Below the pieces are notes generated by a model. It was not told the DNA's origin. It saw only the letters and a program-made list of their open reading frames with translations, and did not search any database. Position numbers and translations under genes: made by a program. Of a DNA stretch of 21,421 nucleotides, positions 1 through 7,261 are shown one piece after another (the first letter of the stretch is position 1; the number at the start of each line of letters is the position of its first letter). The DNA lies in contig JAPKZM010000145.1 in assembly GCA_026393775.1 (NCBI GenBank), positions 1 through 21,421 on the forward strand, given 5' to 3'. This DNA comes from Candidatus Aminicenantota bacterium (GTDB lineage Bacteria > Acidobacteriota > Aminicenantia > UBA2199).

Positions 1-49
1 ACAATGAGCGGAGAGATCCCGTCCATAAATCTATTCGAAATTAGAATGA

Positions 50-3000
50 TTATTTAAAATACTTCACCCCCGAAGCGAAGAGCTTCTGGTCCTTGTCGCC
101 GGGGATGTTCTGCAGGACGTAAGGGCTGATGCGGTCGCTGTGGGCCATCTTGCCCAGGATGCGGCCGTCGGGGCTGGAGATAGCCTCGATGGCCAGCATG
201 GAGCCGTTGGGATTGAAGAAGGAATCCAGCGTCGGCTTGCCGTCGAAGTCGACATACTGCGTGGCCACCTGGCCGAGGGAGAAGAGGAGCTCAATGGTCG
301 CTGCCGGCGCCACGAAACGCCCCTCGGCGTGGGCCACCGGCAGGGTGTGGATGTCGCCGGCCCGGCACAGGCTGAACCAGGGCGAAAGGGTCGAGACCAA
401 CTTGGTGCGGATGGGGCGCGAAACCAGGCGGCCGATGAGGTTGAAGGTCAAAGTCGGCGCATCGGCCGTCAGCTCGCGTATCTCGCCGTATGGCAGCAGC
501 CCCAGCTTGACCAGGGCCTGGAAGCCGTTGCAGATGCCCAGGATCAGGCCGTCCTTACGCTCGAGCAAATCATGCACGGCGTCGCGCAAACGAGGATGGC
601 GGAAAACGGCGGCGATGAATTTCCCCGACCCGTCCGGCTCGTCGCCGGCGCTGAAGCCGCCGGGGATCATCAGGACCTGCGAGCGCCCGATCGTCGCCGC
701 CAGTTCGCGGCTGGAGGCTTCGATGTCAACGGCGCACTGGTTGCGGAAAACGAAAGTTTCCGGTTTACCGCCGGCCCTGGCGAAGGCCCTTGACACATCA
801 TACTCGTTGTTGGTGCCGGGAAAGACCGTGAGCAGCACCCGCGGCCTGGCCAGGGGGCGGTGGCCGCGCGAGCAAGCCCGTTCGCGCATCAGCGGCCGTT
901 CCAAGCCGGGGTCGGCAACAAGCGGTTTTTTTTCCACACGGGTGGGAAAAACATCTTCCAAGGGTCTTTCCCAACGCTCGCGCAGCGAATCCAGGTCGAG
1001 CTCCAATCCATTGACCCTGATCACGGCCTCAGGCAGGGTTTTGCCCATGACCCGGCAGGCCAGCCCGGAAAACAGCTCGGAGACGTTTTCTTTTTCCGGA
1101 AGCTCCAAGAGCAGCGAGCCGATGGCCGGGGTGAACAGCTCGTCGAATGGTTGCGGCTCGGCGAAGGCCATGCCCAGCCGGTTGCCGAAGCACATCTTGC
1201 TTAAGCCCTCGGCCAGGCCTCCGCCGTGCAGCGACTGGGCGGCCAGGATCTTCCCCTTTTGGACCAGTTCATGCACCCGGGCATAATTCTTTTTCAAGGC
1301 AGCGAAATCGGGCATCTCCTTGCCGTCTCTGGGCAACGGCAGGTAGAGCACCTGGCTGCCGGCTTTCTTGAATTCCGGGGATATTACCCGGCGCACGTCA
1401 ACGCCGGTCACGGCGAAGGCGACCAGGGTCGGCGGCACGTCGAGGTTCCCAAAAGTCCCCGACATGCTGTCCTTGCCGCCGATGGCCGGAATCTCCAGTT
1501 GCTGCTGGGCAATGAAGGCACCGAGCAGGGCGGCGAACGGCAGGCCCCAGCGGCGCGGGTCGCGGCCGGGCTTGGGAAAATATTCCTGCAGGCTCAGGCG
1601 CACTCGCCGGAAATCGCCGCCGCAGGCCGTCACCCTGGCCACGGCCTCGACGACGGCGTACAGGCCGCCGTGAAAGGGGCTCCAGCTCGATAGTTGCGGG
1701 TTGAAACCGAAGCCCATGATCGTGCCGCTGCAGGTCTCGCCGCAGAGGAGGGGGATTTTGGCGACCATGACGTCGGCCGGCGTGGCCTGGTATTTGCCGC
1801 CGAAGGGGGAGAAAACCGTGGCCGCGCCGATCGAGCTGTCGAACCGCTCCGCCAACCCTTTTTGCGAGCAGACATTTAGGACGGATAACGTCTCCGTCCA
1901 GGCCGCCGCCAGATCGGGAAGCCGCGCCAGCGCGGGCGCGGTTTTAAAAAAATCGTTGCCCGGATCGGGCGCCACGACTTCGACTTCGGCCCGGCGCCCG
2001 GCGCCATGGCTGTCCAGGAAATCGCGGTCGAGGTCTACGATAACGCGGCCGCGCCATTTCATTCGCAACCGTCGCCGGGCGCTGACGCGGGCGATCACGG
2101 TGGCCTCGAGGTTCTCGCCGGCGGCGAGCCGCTGAAAGCGGCGAGCGTCAGCGCCGGCGACCACCACGGCCATCCGTTCCTGCGACTCGGACAAGGCCAG
2201 TTCGCCGCCGTCCAGCCCGGCGTATTTTTTGAGTACCCTATCCAGGTCGATGTCCAGCCCCGGCGCCAGCTCGCCGACCGCCACTGCCACGCCGCCGGCG
2301 CCGAAATCGTTGCAGCGCTTGATCATGCGACTGACGCGATGAGAGCGGAACAACCGCTGCAGCTTCCGTTCGCCGGGCGGATTGCCTTTCTGGACTTCAG
2401 CCCCGCAGGTTGCCAGGGACGATTCGCCGTGGGCTTTCGAGGAACCGGTGGCGCCGCCGATGCCGTCGCGGCCGGTCCGGCCGCCCACCAACAGCACGTG
2501 ATCGCCGGGCCGGGGAATTCGCCGCCTAACATTTTTTCTGGGCGCGGCGCCGATGACGGCCCCGATCTCCAGGCGCTTGGCCACGTAGCCGGGATGATAA
2601 ACCTCGTTGACCTGGCCGGTAGCCAGCCCGACCTGATTGCCATAGGAACTGAAGCCGTGGGCAGCCTCTGTGGTGATCTTGCGCTGGGGGAGTTTTCCCG
2701 GCAGGGTAGCGGCCACGGCGGCGCGCGGATCGCCGCTGCCGGTCACACGCATGGCCTGGTAAACGTAGGCCCGCCCCGAAAGCGGATCGCGAATTGCCCC
2801 GCCCAGACAGGTGGCCGCCCCACCGAAAGGTTCGATCTCGGTGGGATGGTTGTGGGTTTCGTTCTTGAACATCACCAGCCACTCCTCGCTCTTGCCGTCG
2901 ACGTCGACACTGACCGCCATGCTGCAGGCGTTGATCTCCTCGGAAAACTCCACATCGCCCAGGCGCCCGGCGGCCCGCAATTCGCGCATGGCCAGCAGCG

Positions 3001-3922
3001 CCAGGTCCATCAGACAAATTTTCCCTTGCCGCTCGCCGTAAAGCCGGCGCCGGGTTTCCAGATAAGCGTCGTACGCCTCGCGCATGGGCTCGCCACCCGG
3101 ACCCGGGTCAATAGCGACCCGGGAAATGGCCGTTAAAAAAGTCGTATGCCGGCAATGATCGGACCAGTAGGTATCGAGCAGGCGGATCTCGGTCAGGGTC
3201 GGATCGCGCCGCTCCTTGTCCCGGAAATAGGCCTGGCAATAGCGCAGGTCGGCCGCATCCATGGCCAACCCCAGCTCATTTCCCAGCGCAGTCAATTCGG
3301 CAGCGGACATGGAAATGAACTTTTTTAAAACCGGTACGGCGGCGGGAGCCGGGACGCGAAAGGACAGCGAGGCCGGCTTGGGCAGCGCGGCTTCGCGACA
3401 ATCGACCGGGTTGATGCAATAGTGCTTGATCCTTTTCAACTCACCGGCGTCAAGTTCGCCCCGCAAAACCACGACCCTGGCCGTGACCACCAGCGGCTGG
3501 GCGGCTACGCCCGTCCCCTGGTGGGGCTGGGCGGCTACGCCCGTCCCCCTGTGGGGCTGGGCGGCTGCGCCCGTCCCCCTGTGGGACTCGCTGCCCGGGG
3601 AGAGCAATTGCAGGCATTGGACGGCCGAGTCGGCCCGTTGGTCGTATTGCCCGGGGAGGAATTCGCTGGCGAACGCCGTTTCGTCGGCGGCCAGGGGAAA
3701 GCGTTCGTCGTATACCTCGTCCAGCGGAGGCTCCGCGAAGACAGCCTGCCGCGCCCGGACCATTTCCCGTCCGCTGATTCCGGACACGTCGTAGCGGTTG
3801 AGCAGGCGCAATCCGCGCAATCCCTTGACGGCCAGGTTGTCGCGCAGGTCGAGCAGCATGGCTTTGGCCTCGATGTCGTAGCCCGTTTTTTTCTCAACGT
3901 AGATCCTTCTGATCACCGCCAT
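50..3922 (-). CDS. purL: Phosphoribosylformylglycinamidine synthase, large single-chain form
   Basis: Catalyses the ATP- and glutamine-dependent amidation of FGAR to FGAM, the fourth step of purine synthesis, in the cytosol. At about 1290 residues it matches the usual single-chain length. Visible in order: a PurS-like N-terminal region, the linker motif TYWSDHCRHTTF, the first synthetase half with FKNETHNHPTEIEPFGGAAT, a second synthetase half, and a C-terminal class I glutaminase. The glutaminase holds the nucleophile in LGICNGFQ (about C1131) and a histidine in KMAHSDR (about H1261). The usual acidic partner there is Glu; here it is Asp. I chose the ATG at 3922 because AAAGGAG lies 7 bp upstream; a TTG two codons earlier is less likely. 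It is the last gene of a purB - HEAT - purL operon. A three-unit 30-bp repeat adds about 30 residues near residue 120, in a loop between LLSPG and VTARVVVL. Function is very secure. Confidence 0.97.
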   Translation of the reverse strand: MAVIRRIYVEKKTGYDIEAKAMLLDLRDNLAVKGLRGLRLLNRYDVSGISGREMVRARQAVFAEPPLDEVYDERFPLAADETAFASEFLPGQYDQRADSAVQCLQLLSPGSESHRGTGAAAQPHRGTGVAAQPHQGTGVAAQPLVVTARVVVLRGELDAGELKRIKHYCINPVDCREAALPKPASLSFRVPAPAAVPVLKKFISMSAAELTALGNELGLAMDAADLRYCQAYFRDKERRDPTLTEIRLLDTYWSDHCRHTTFLTAISRVAIDPGPGGEPMREAYDAYLETRRRLYGERQGKICLMDLALLAMRELRAAGRLGDVEFSEEINACSMAVSVDVDGKSEEWLVMFKNETHNHPTEIEPFGGAATCLGGAIRDPLSGRAYVYQAMRVTGSGDPRAAVAATLPGKLPQRKITTEAAHGFSSYGNQVGLATGQVNEVYHPGYVAKRLEIGAVIGAAPRKNVRRRIPRPGDHVLLVGGRTGRDGIGGATGSSKAHGESSLATCGAEVQKGNPPGERKLQRLFRSHRVSRMIKRCNDFGAGGVAVAVGELAPGLDIDLDRVLKKYAGLDGGELALSESQERMAVVVAGADARRFQRLAAGENLEATVIARVSARRRLRMKWRGRVIVDLDRDFLDSHGAGRRAEVEVVAPDPGNDFFKTAPALARLPDLAAAWTETLSVLNVCSQKGLAERFDSSIGAATVFSPFGGKYQATPADVMVAKIPLLCGETCSGTIMGFGFNPQLSSWSPFHGGLYAVVEAVARVTACGGDFRRVRLSLQEYFPKPGRDPRRWGLPFAALLGAFIAQQQLEIPAIGGKDSMSGTFGNLDVPPTLVAFAVTGVDVRRVISPEFKKAGSQVLYLPLPRDGKEMPDFAALKKNYARVHELVQKGKILAAQSLHGGGLAEGLSKMCFGNRLGMAFAEPQPFDELFTPAIGSLLLELPEKENVSELFSGLACRVMGKTLPEAVIRVNGLELDLDSLRERWERPLEDVFPTRVEKKPLVADPGLERPLMRERACSRGHRPLARPRVLLTVFPGTNNEYDVSRAFARAGGKPETFVFRNQCAVDIEASSRELAATIGRSQVLMIPGGFSAGDEPDGSGKFIAAVFRHPRLRDAVHDLLERKDGLILGICNGFQALVKLGLLPYGEIRELTADAPTLTFNLIGRLVSRPIRTKLVSTLSPWFSLCRAGDIHTLPVAHAEGRFVAPAATIELLFSLGQVATQYVDFDGKPTLDSFFNPNGSMLAIEAISSPDGRILGKMAHSDRISPYVLQNIPGDKDQKLFASGVKYFK
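3495..3584 (-). repeat. Three tandem 30-bp repeat units in frame inside purL
   Basis: Exactly three near-identical 30-bp units (3495-3524, 3525-3554, 3555-3584). Each contains the small palindrome GGGCG-GCTA-CGCCC followed by GTCCCC. Read on the purL strand they encode the ten-residue unit GTGVAAQPHR/Q three times without changing the frame. The same unit recurs at 6451-6540 in an unrelated gene and, inverted and degenerate, at 6866-6922. No flanking direct repeats or transposase gene were seen. Confidence 0.9.
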
Positions 3923-3950
3923 GCACAAGCTCCTTTGCCGGCCGTGGATC

Positions 3951-4814
3951 TCATCGCCCCCCCTCGTTTTTTTCCATGTCTGCCATCAAAGCGGTCAGCC
4001 GTTTCCCCCAGCCGCTGTCGCCGGCGCGGCTGCGCATGGCGACGATGTCGGGCCGCAATTGCGGAAAAAATTCAGGCTGCCGTTTCAGGTACTCATGCAG
4101 AGAGGCGATCAGCGCCAGGAGCCTTGCGTTGCCCGCTTGCCGCTCCGCTTCCCGTACCAGCAGGCGGCTCTGCTCGCGGAAGAATTCGGCGATAAAAAAA
4201 AACACCGCCGCGTCGCCGCGAAAGCAGAGGATCTCGAAAGCGCCCTCGGCCACTACCTGGTCACCATGGTGAAGGTAGGAGATGAAGCTCTTGGCGTCGG
4301 CTGGGCCGAGTATCTTCTTGAAGATCTTCATGGTGATCTGGAAAAGTTCAAGGTTTTTGCTGCCGTGCAGGAATCGGGGCAGCATGGCCAGAAAGGGATT
4401 GTTTTTCTTGATGCGGGTGATGGCCTGGGCGATCGGCTCGTGCAGCGGCTTGTTCTTGCTTTTCATCAGGGCCCGGTCCAGGATATCCAGGGCGCGGCGG
4501 TCGTTGAACTTGGCAATGCTGTTGATGGCCTCTTCGCGCAGCAGGATATCCTCCCCCAGTTCGATCACGGTATTCAGCGGCACCAGGAACGCCGAGCTGC
4601 GAATGTAACCTGCCATGCGCACCAAGTTGATGCGGGTGGGGACACTGACATACGTGCCGGTGATGTAATGGGCAATGGCATTTTCAGTGTCGCGGCCCCC
4701 TTTTTTAACTAACGATTCCAGGTGCAGGCGGAAACCCCTGTCGTCGGGATCGACGACCTGGCTGACCAATTCGTCGATCTGCTCCAGATACGAATCGATC
4801 GTTGCCAGGGCCAT
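3951..4814 (-). CDS. HEAT-repeat-like helical protein of unknown function
   Basis: A soluble protein of about 287 residues, made almost wholly of predicted amphipathic helices in pairs. One example is around EDILLREEAINSIAKFNDRRALDIL, where charged and hydrophobic residues alternate as in HEAT/armadillo repeats. No signal peptide, membrane segment or catalytic motif is visible. The ATG at 4814 is 8 bp beyond the purB stop and has AAGG 6 bp upstream; a longer reading would run back into purB. It ends 28 bp before purL, so it is almost certainly cotranscribed with purB and purL. HEAT-like proteins usually act as scaffolds or binding surfaces; a role with the purine enzymes is only suggested by position. 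The family assignment rests on helix pattern alone, and no specific homologue is recognised. Confidence 0.75.
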   Translation of the reverse strand: MALATIDSYLEQIDELVSQVVDPDDRGFRLHLESLVKKGGRDTENAIAHYITGTYVSVPTRINLVRMAGYIRSSAFLVPLNTVIELGEDILLREEAINSIAKFNDRRALDILDRALMKSKNKPLHEPIAQAITRIKKNNPFLAMLPRFLHGSKNLELFQITMKIFKKILGPADAKSFISYLHHGDQVVAEGAFEILCFRGDAAVFFFIAEFFREQSRLLVREAERQAGNARLLALIASLHEYLKRQPEFFPQLRPDIVAMRSRAGDSGWGKRLTALMADMEKNEGGR

Positions 4815-4821
4815 GGCCGCC

Positions 4822-6120
4822 TTATTTCTCCCCGGCGAAACGCCGGTATATCGCCCCGATGCCTGACAGCAATTCATCCAGGGAAAAGACCTTCTCCAGC
4901 TCGGCCGCCGGACAGACGGCGCGAATGGCCGGGTCGGCCAGGACCAGTTCGCGGAAACTGCGCTTTTCCTGCCACGACTTCAAGGCCTGCTCCTGGACCA
5001 ATTCATAGGCCTGCTGGCGGGCCAGCCCCTTGTTCAACAGCAGGGTCAGCACCTTCTGGGAAAAATAGACTTCATGGGTCAGTTCCAGGTTTTTCCTGAT
5101 GTTTTCCGGATAAACCGCCAGGTGCCGTAAGATATCAATCAGATCATCCAGCAAAAAAACTCCCAGATGAAAGGAATCGGGAAAGATGATCCGTTCGGCC
5201 GAAGAATGGGAAATATCGCGTTCATGCCAGAGGATGTTGTTTTCCAGGGCGACAGCCAGATTGCCGCGCAATATCCGGGCCAGCCCCGAAACCCGCTCGC
5301 AGCGAACGGGGTTGCGCTTGTGGGGCATCGAGGAAGACCCCTTCTGACCCCGGCTGAAAGGCTCTTCGACCTCAAGCGTCTCGGTTTTTTGCAGGTGTCT
5401 GATCTCCACGGCGATCTTTTCCAGGCTGCTGCCCAGCAGGGCCAGCGCCCAGATCACTTCGGCGTGGCGGTCGCGCTGGATGATCTGCGAGGAGACCCGG
5501 CAAGGCTTCAAGCCCAGTTTTTGCAGCGCCCGCTCCTCCCCGGCCGGCGGAAAATGGATATAGGTGCCGACGGAACCCGATATTTTGCCCACCGCGGTGA
5601 TCGCCTTGGCCCGGAGCAGCCGCTCGCGGTTGCGTTCCATCTCGTCATGCCAAATCAGGAACTTGCAGCCGAAAGCGATCGGCTCGGCATGGATGCCATG
5701 GGTGCGCCCGATAGCCGGCAGGTCCTTGTAGGCGAAGGCCTTTTCCAGAAGAATTTTTTTCAAGACCGCGACCCGGGCCAGGACGATGGCCAGGGATTCC
5801 TGAATGAGCAGCGAGAACGCCGTATCGACCACGTCGTAGGAGGTGATGCCCTTGTGTACGTAAGCGGAATCCTTGCCGATGGATTCCTCCAGACAAGTCA
5901 GGAAAGCGATGACGTCATGCTTTACTTTTTTTTCAATCTCGCGGATGCGGGCCGGGTCGACGGCGGCTTTTTCCCTGATGCGCTTCAGGCTCGCGGCCGG
6001 AACGCCGCCCATCTCGGCCCAGGCCTCGGTGATCGCCAGTTCGACTTCCAGCCACTTGCGGTACTTGTTCTCTTCGCTCCAGATGCCGGCAATTTCAGCC
6101 GCCTCGTACCTGTCTATCAT
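4822..6120 (-). CDS. purB: Adenylosuccinate lyase
   Basis: Cleaves SAICAR to AICAR plus fumarate, and adenylosuccinate to AMP plus fumarate, in purine synthesis. The 432-residue protein matches the roughly 430-residue PurB of Bacillus-type bacteria. The N-terminus MIDRYEAAEIAGIWSEENKY is typical. The fumarase/aspartase superfamily signature GSSSMPHKRNP carries the catalytic flexible loop, and the histidine of the GRTHGIHAEP segment is present. The ATG at 6120 is chosen because AGGAG lies 7 bp upstream and it gives the expected N-terminus; in-frame codons further upstream would read through the promoter. It heads a three-gene operon with the HEAT-like gene (8 bp gap) and purL. No PurR-type operator or guanine riboswitch was seen in the short leader. 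Confidence 0.97.
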   Translation of the reverse strand: MIDRYEAAEIAGIWSEENKYRKWLEVELAITEAWAEMGGVPAASLKRIREKAAVDPARIREIEKKVKHDVIAFLTCLEESIGKDSAYVHKGITSYDVVDTAFSLLIQESLAIVLARVAVLKKILLEKAFAYKDLPAIGRTHGIHAEPIAFGCKFLIWHDEMERNRERLLRAKAITAVGKISGSVGTYIHFPPAGEERALQKLGLKPCRVSSQIIQRDRHAEVIWALALLGSSLEKIAVEIRHLQKTETLEVEEPFSRGQKGSSSMPHKRNPVRCERVSGLARILRGNLAVALENNILWHERDISHSSAERIIFPDSFHLGVFLLDDLIDILRHLAVYPENIRKNLELTHEVYFSQKVLTLLLNKGLARQQAYELVQEQALKSWQEKRSFRELVLADPAIRAVCPAAELEKVFSLDELLSGIGAIYRRFAGEK

Positions 6121-6139
6121 GGCGTCGCTCCTGGTTCGG

Positions 6140-6168
6140 ATTATAGCAACAATCCGCCCGCTTGTATA
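6140..6168 (-). promoter_or_regulatory. Probable promoter of the purB operon
   Basis: On the minus strand TATACA (6168-6163) and a perfect TATAAT (6145-6140) are separated by 17 bp. Transcription would begin near 6133, leaving a leader of about 13 nt that contains the purB AGGAG. Confidence 0.55.
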
Positions 6169-6450
6169 GGATTCATCATGGCGGACGGGGAAGAAAACCG
6201 GCGCCGGCAAACCCTCTCCGGCAAAAAAGGCAGTCGGACTAAAAGCGCAGCGATAGACAGCTCAGACCACCGTCCAGCTTGCGGAATTCGGAGACATCGA
6301 CGGGGACGGTTTCATACCCGGATCTTTCAATGGCTTTTTTTGTCATGGGAAAGCCGGCCGGGACCAGGACGTGGCCGTTGATCCACAGCGAATTGGCTGC
6401 GTACTCCTCGCCAACAGGCACTGGGATGATTTTGAAGGACGAGAAAGGCG

Positions 6451-6540
6451 GCAGGGCGTTTGCGCCCGTCCCCTTGTGGGGCAGGGCGTTTGCGCCCGTC
6501 CCCCCGTGGGGCAGGGCGGTTACGCCCGTTCCCTTGGGGG
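6451..6540 (-). repeat. Three tandem 30-bp repeat units in frame inside the DDAH-family gene
   Basis: Units 6451-6480, 6481-6510 and 6511-6540 each carry GGGCG-N4-CGCCC followed by GTYCCC, and are clearly related to the purL tract. On the gene strand they encode GTGVTALPHG, GTGANALPHK and a third GTGANALP unit, without a frame change. Confidence 0.9.
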
Positions 6541-6865
6541 TGTGGCCGAGGAATTCGCCGCAGGCCAGCAGACGATTCTTTTGTAAATAGGCGATTCCGG
6601 TTTTCAAATGCAGGACATGCCGCAGAGGCACCAGGGTCGCCACATAGCCGTTTTTTTTCAAAATAACGGCCAGCTGCCGGGCCCCGGCCTCGTTGGTCCT
6701 GGCCGAGATGCCGATGAAAAAATGGTTTTCGCCGCGCAGCACATCGCCCCCTTCCAGGGTCCCCGGGGCGGTGATATGTTCCAACCGGTCAACGAACTTC
6801 GCCAACGCCGCGGCTACGGCGTCTTCCTCTCCCCTGCGGCTGGGAGCTCCAGGACGGGTGATGAC

Positions 6866-6922
6866 CGCCGAGGACGAGCGTAACCGCCCAGCCCTCCAAG
6901 GGGACGGGCGCAACCGCCCAGC
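6866..6922 (+). repeat. Degenerate, oppositely oriented copies of the 30-bp repeat at the DDAH breakpoint
   Basis: About 1.8 units of the same repeat family, in the opposite orientation to the tract at 6451-6540. One good unit spans 6893-6922, and a decayed one continues down to about 6866. The tract sits exactly where the DDAH reading frame changes and where about 40 family-conserved codons are absent. Confidence 0.75.
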
Positions 6923-7015
6923 CCGGCGCTGGACAAGCCGCGGATCAGGTTGCGACAGGGTTTCTTAAGCAATGCCCGGGTGAACACTTTTCCACTCCTT
7001 CTATTTTACCGATTA

Positions 7016-7043
7016 CTTATAGCACAATGCCGGCGGAAATCAA
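7016..7043 (-). promoter_or_regulatory. Probable promoter of the DDAH-family gene
   Basis: On the minus strand TTGATT (7043-7038) and TATAAG (7021-7016) are separated by 16 bp, with a TG one base before the -10 (extended -10). The start GTG is about 28 bp downstream, with a good Shine-Dalgarno sequence between. Confidence 0.5.
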
Positions 7044-7085
7044 CCGTGCCGCCGTCGTTCCGACAAAATATTTTCTGCGTGCCGG

Positions 7086-7114
7086 TTGACATGCTCCATG
7101 ATTTATTGTATCCT
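7086..7114 (+). promoter_or_regulatory. Probable promoter of the homocysteine/aspartate operon
   Basis: A perfect TTGACA (7086-7091) and TATCCT (7109-7114) are separated by 17 bp. The start codon lies about 148 bp downstream, leaving a structured leader of about 140 nt. Confidence 0.6.
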
Positions 7115-7172
7115 TCCGCTCTACTGCCATGTGCAACAAATCTTTTTTTAAGCACATCATGATCATGCCTGG

Positions 7173-7212
7173 CCCGGGCCGGGTGCTTTTAACTTAAAAG
7201 CGCCGGACCGGG
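7173..7212 (+). promoter_or_regulatory. Strong stem-loop in the leader of the DUF39 operon
   Basis: The arm at 7173-7190 pairs with 7196-7212 around the loop AACTT, giving about 17 pairs with few interruptions. No T-run follows, so it does not look like a simple terminator. The arm starts inside the perfect palindrome GGCCCGGGCC (7171-7180), which would allow an alternative pairing. I do not recognise any known SAM or lysine riboswitch class. It may be an mRNA-stability or regulatory element. Confidence 0.5.
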
Positions 7213-7261
7213 ACACCCCGCTTCTCCAAAACAAAAAATCCAAATTCAACGGAGGATGATC

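Larger units (their letters stand above)
6239..6987 (-). pseudogene. Disrupted dimethylarginine dimethylaminohydrolase (DDAH)-family gene
   Basis: Intact relatives hydrolyse methylated arginine to citrulline and dimethylamine. The family N-terminus FTRALLKKPCRNLIRG starts at a GTG at 6987, with AGAAGGAG 7 bp upstream. After SSAGLGG it runs into a degenerate copy of the 30-bp repeat, and its frame ends at a stop a few dozen codons later. The rest of the protein continues in a different frame from VITRPGAPSRRGEED to the C-terminus. Comparison with the family suggests that about 40 residues are missing, including the substrate-binding FVED segment. The catalytic histidine (HVLHLKTG) and cysteine (GGLSCLSLRF) remain. 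A second repeat tract is inserted in frame between LGHTP and FSSFKIIPVP. The shifted frame has only a TTG inside the repeat as a possible start, at 6913, so a shorter product cannot be excluded. A metagenome assembly error at the repeat is another possibility. Family assignment is secure; inactivity is an inference. Confidence 0.8.

Noticed and set aside
1..49. Feature downstream of purL at the window edge
   Set aside because: Only 49 bp are visible; there is no convincing terminator or gene start.
2006..3136. Long open frame (376 codons) on the plus strand opposite purL
   Set aside because: It is antisense to a secure purL frame. Its translation is low-complexity and rich in Gly, Ala, Pro, His and Gln, with no family match, typical of a shadow frame in G+C-rich DNA.
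3495..3584. CRISPR-like array
   Set aside because: The 30-bp units are directly adjacent with no unique spacers, lie in a coding frame, and no cas genes are present.
5167..6381. Plus-strand open frame of 404 codons opposite purB
   Set aside because: Antisense shadow of purB; it also runs through the purB promoter and into the DDAH-family gene.
6239..6913. Intact short DDAH protein starting at a TTG within the repeat
   Set aside because: The true family N-terminus is found upstream in another frame with a good ribosome binding site, and conserved substrate-binding residues are missing, so a disrupted gene is more likely.
7115..7261. SAM or lysine riboswitch before the homocysteine/aspartate operon
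   Set aside because: No core sequence of the SAM-I, SAM-II or lysine classes could be seen; only an unassigned hairpin is reported.
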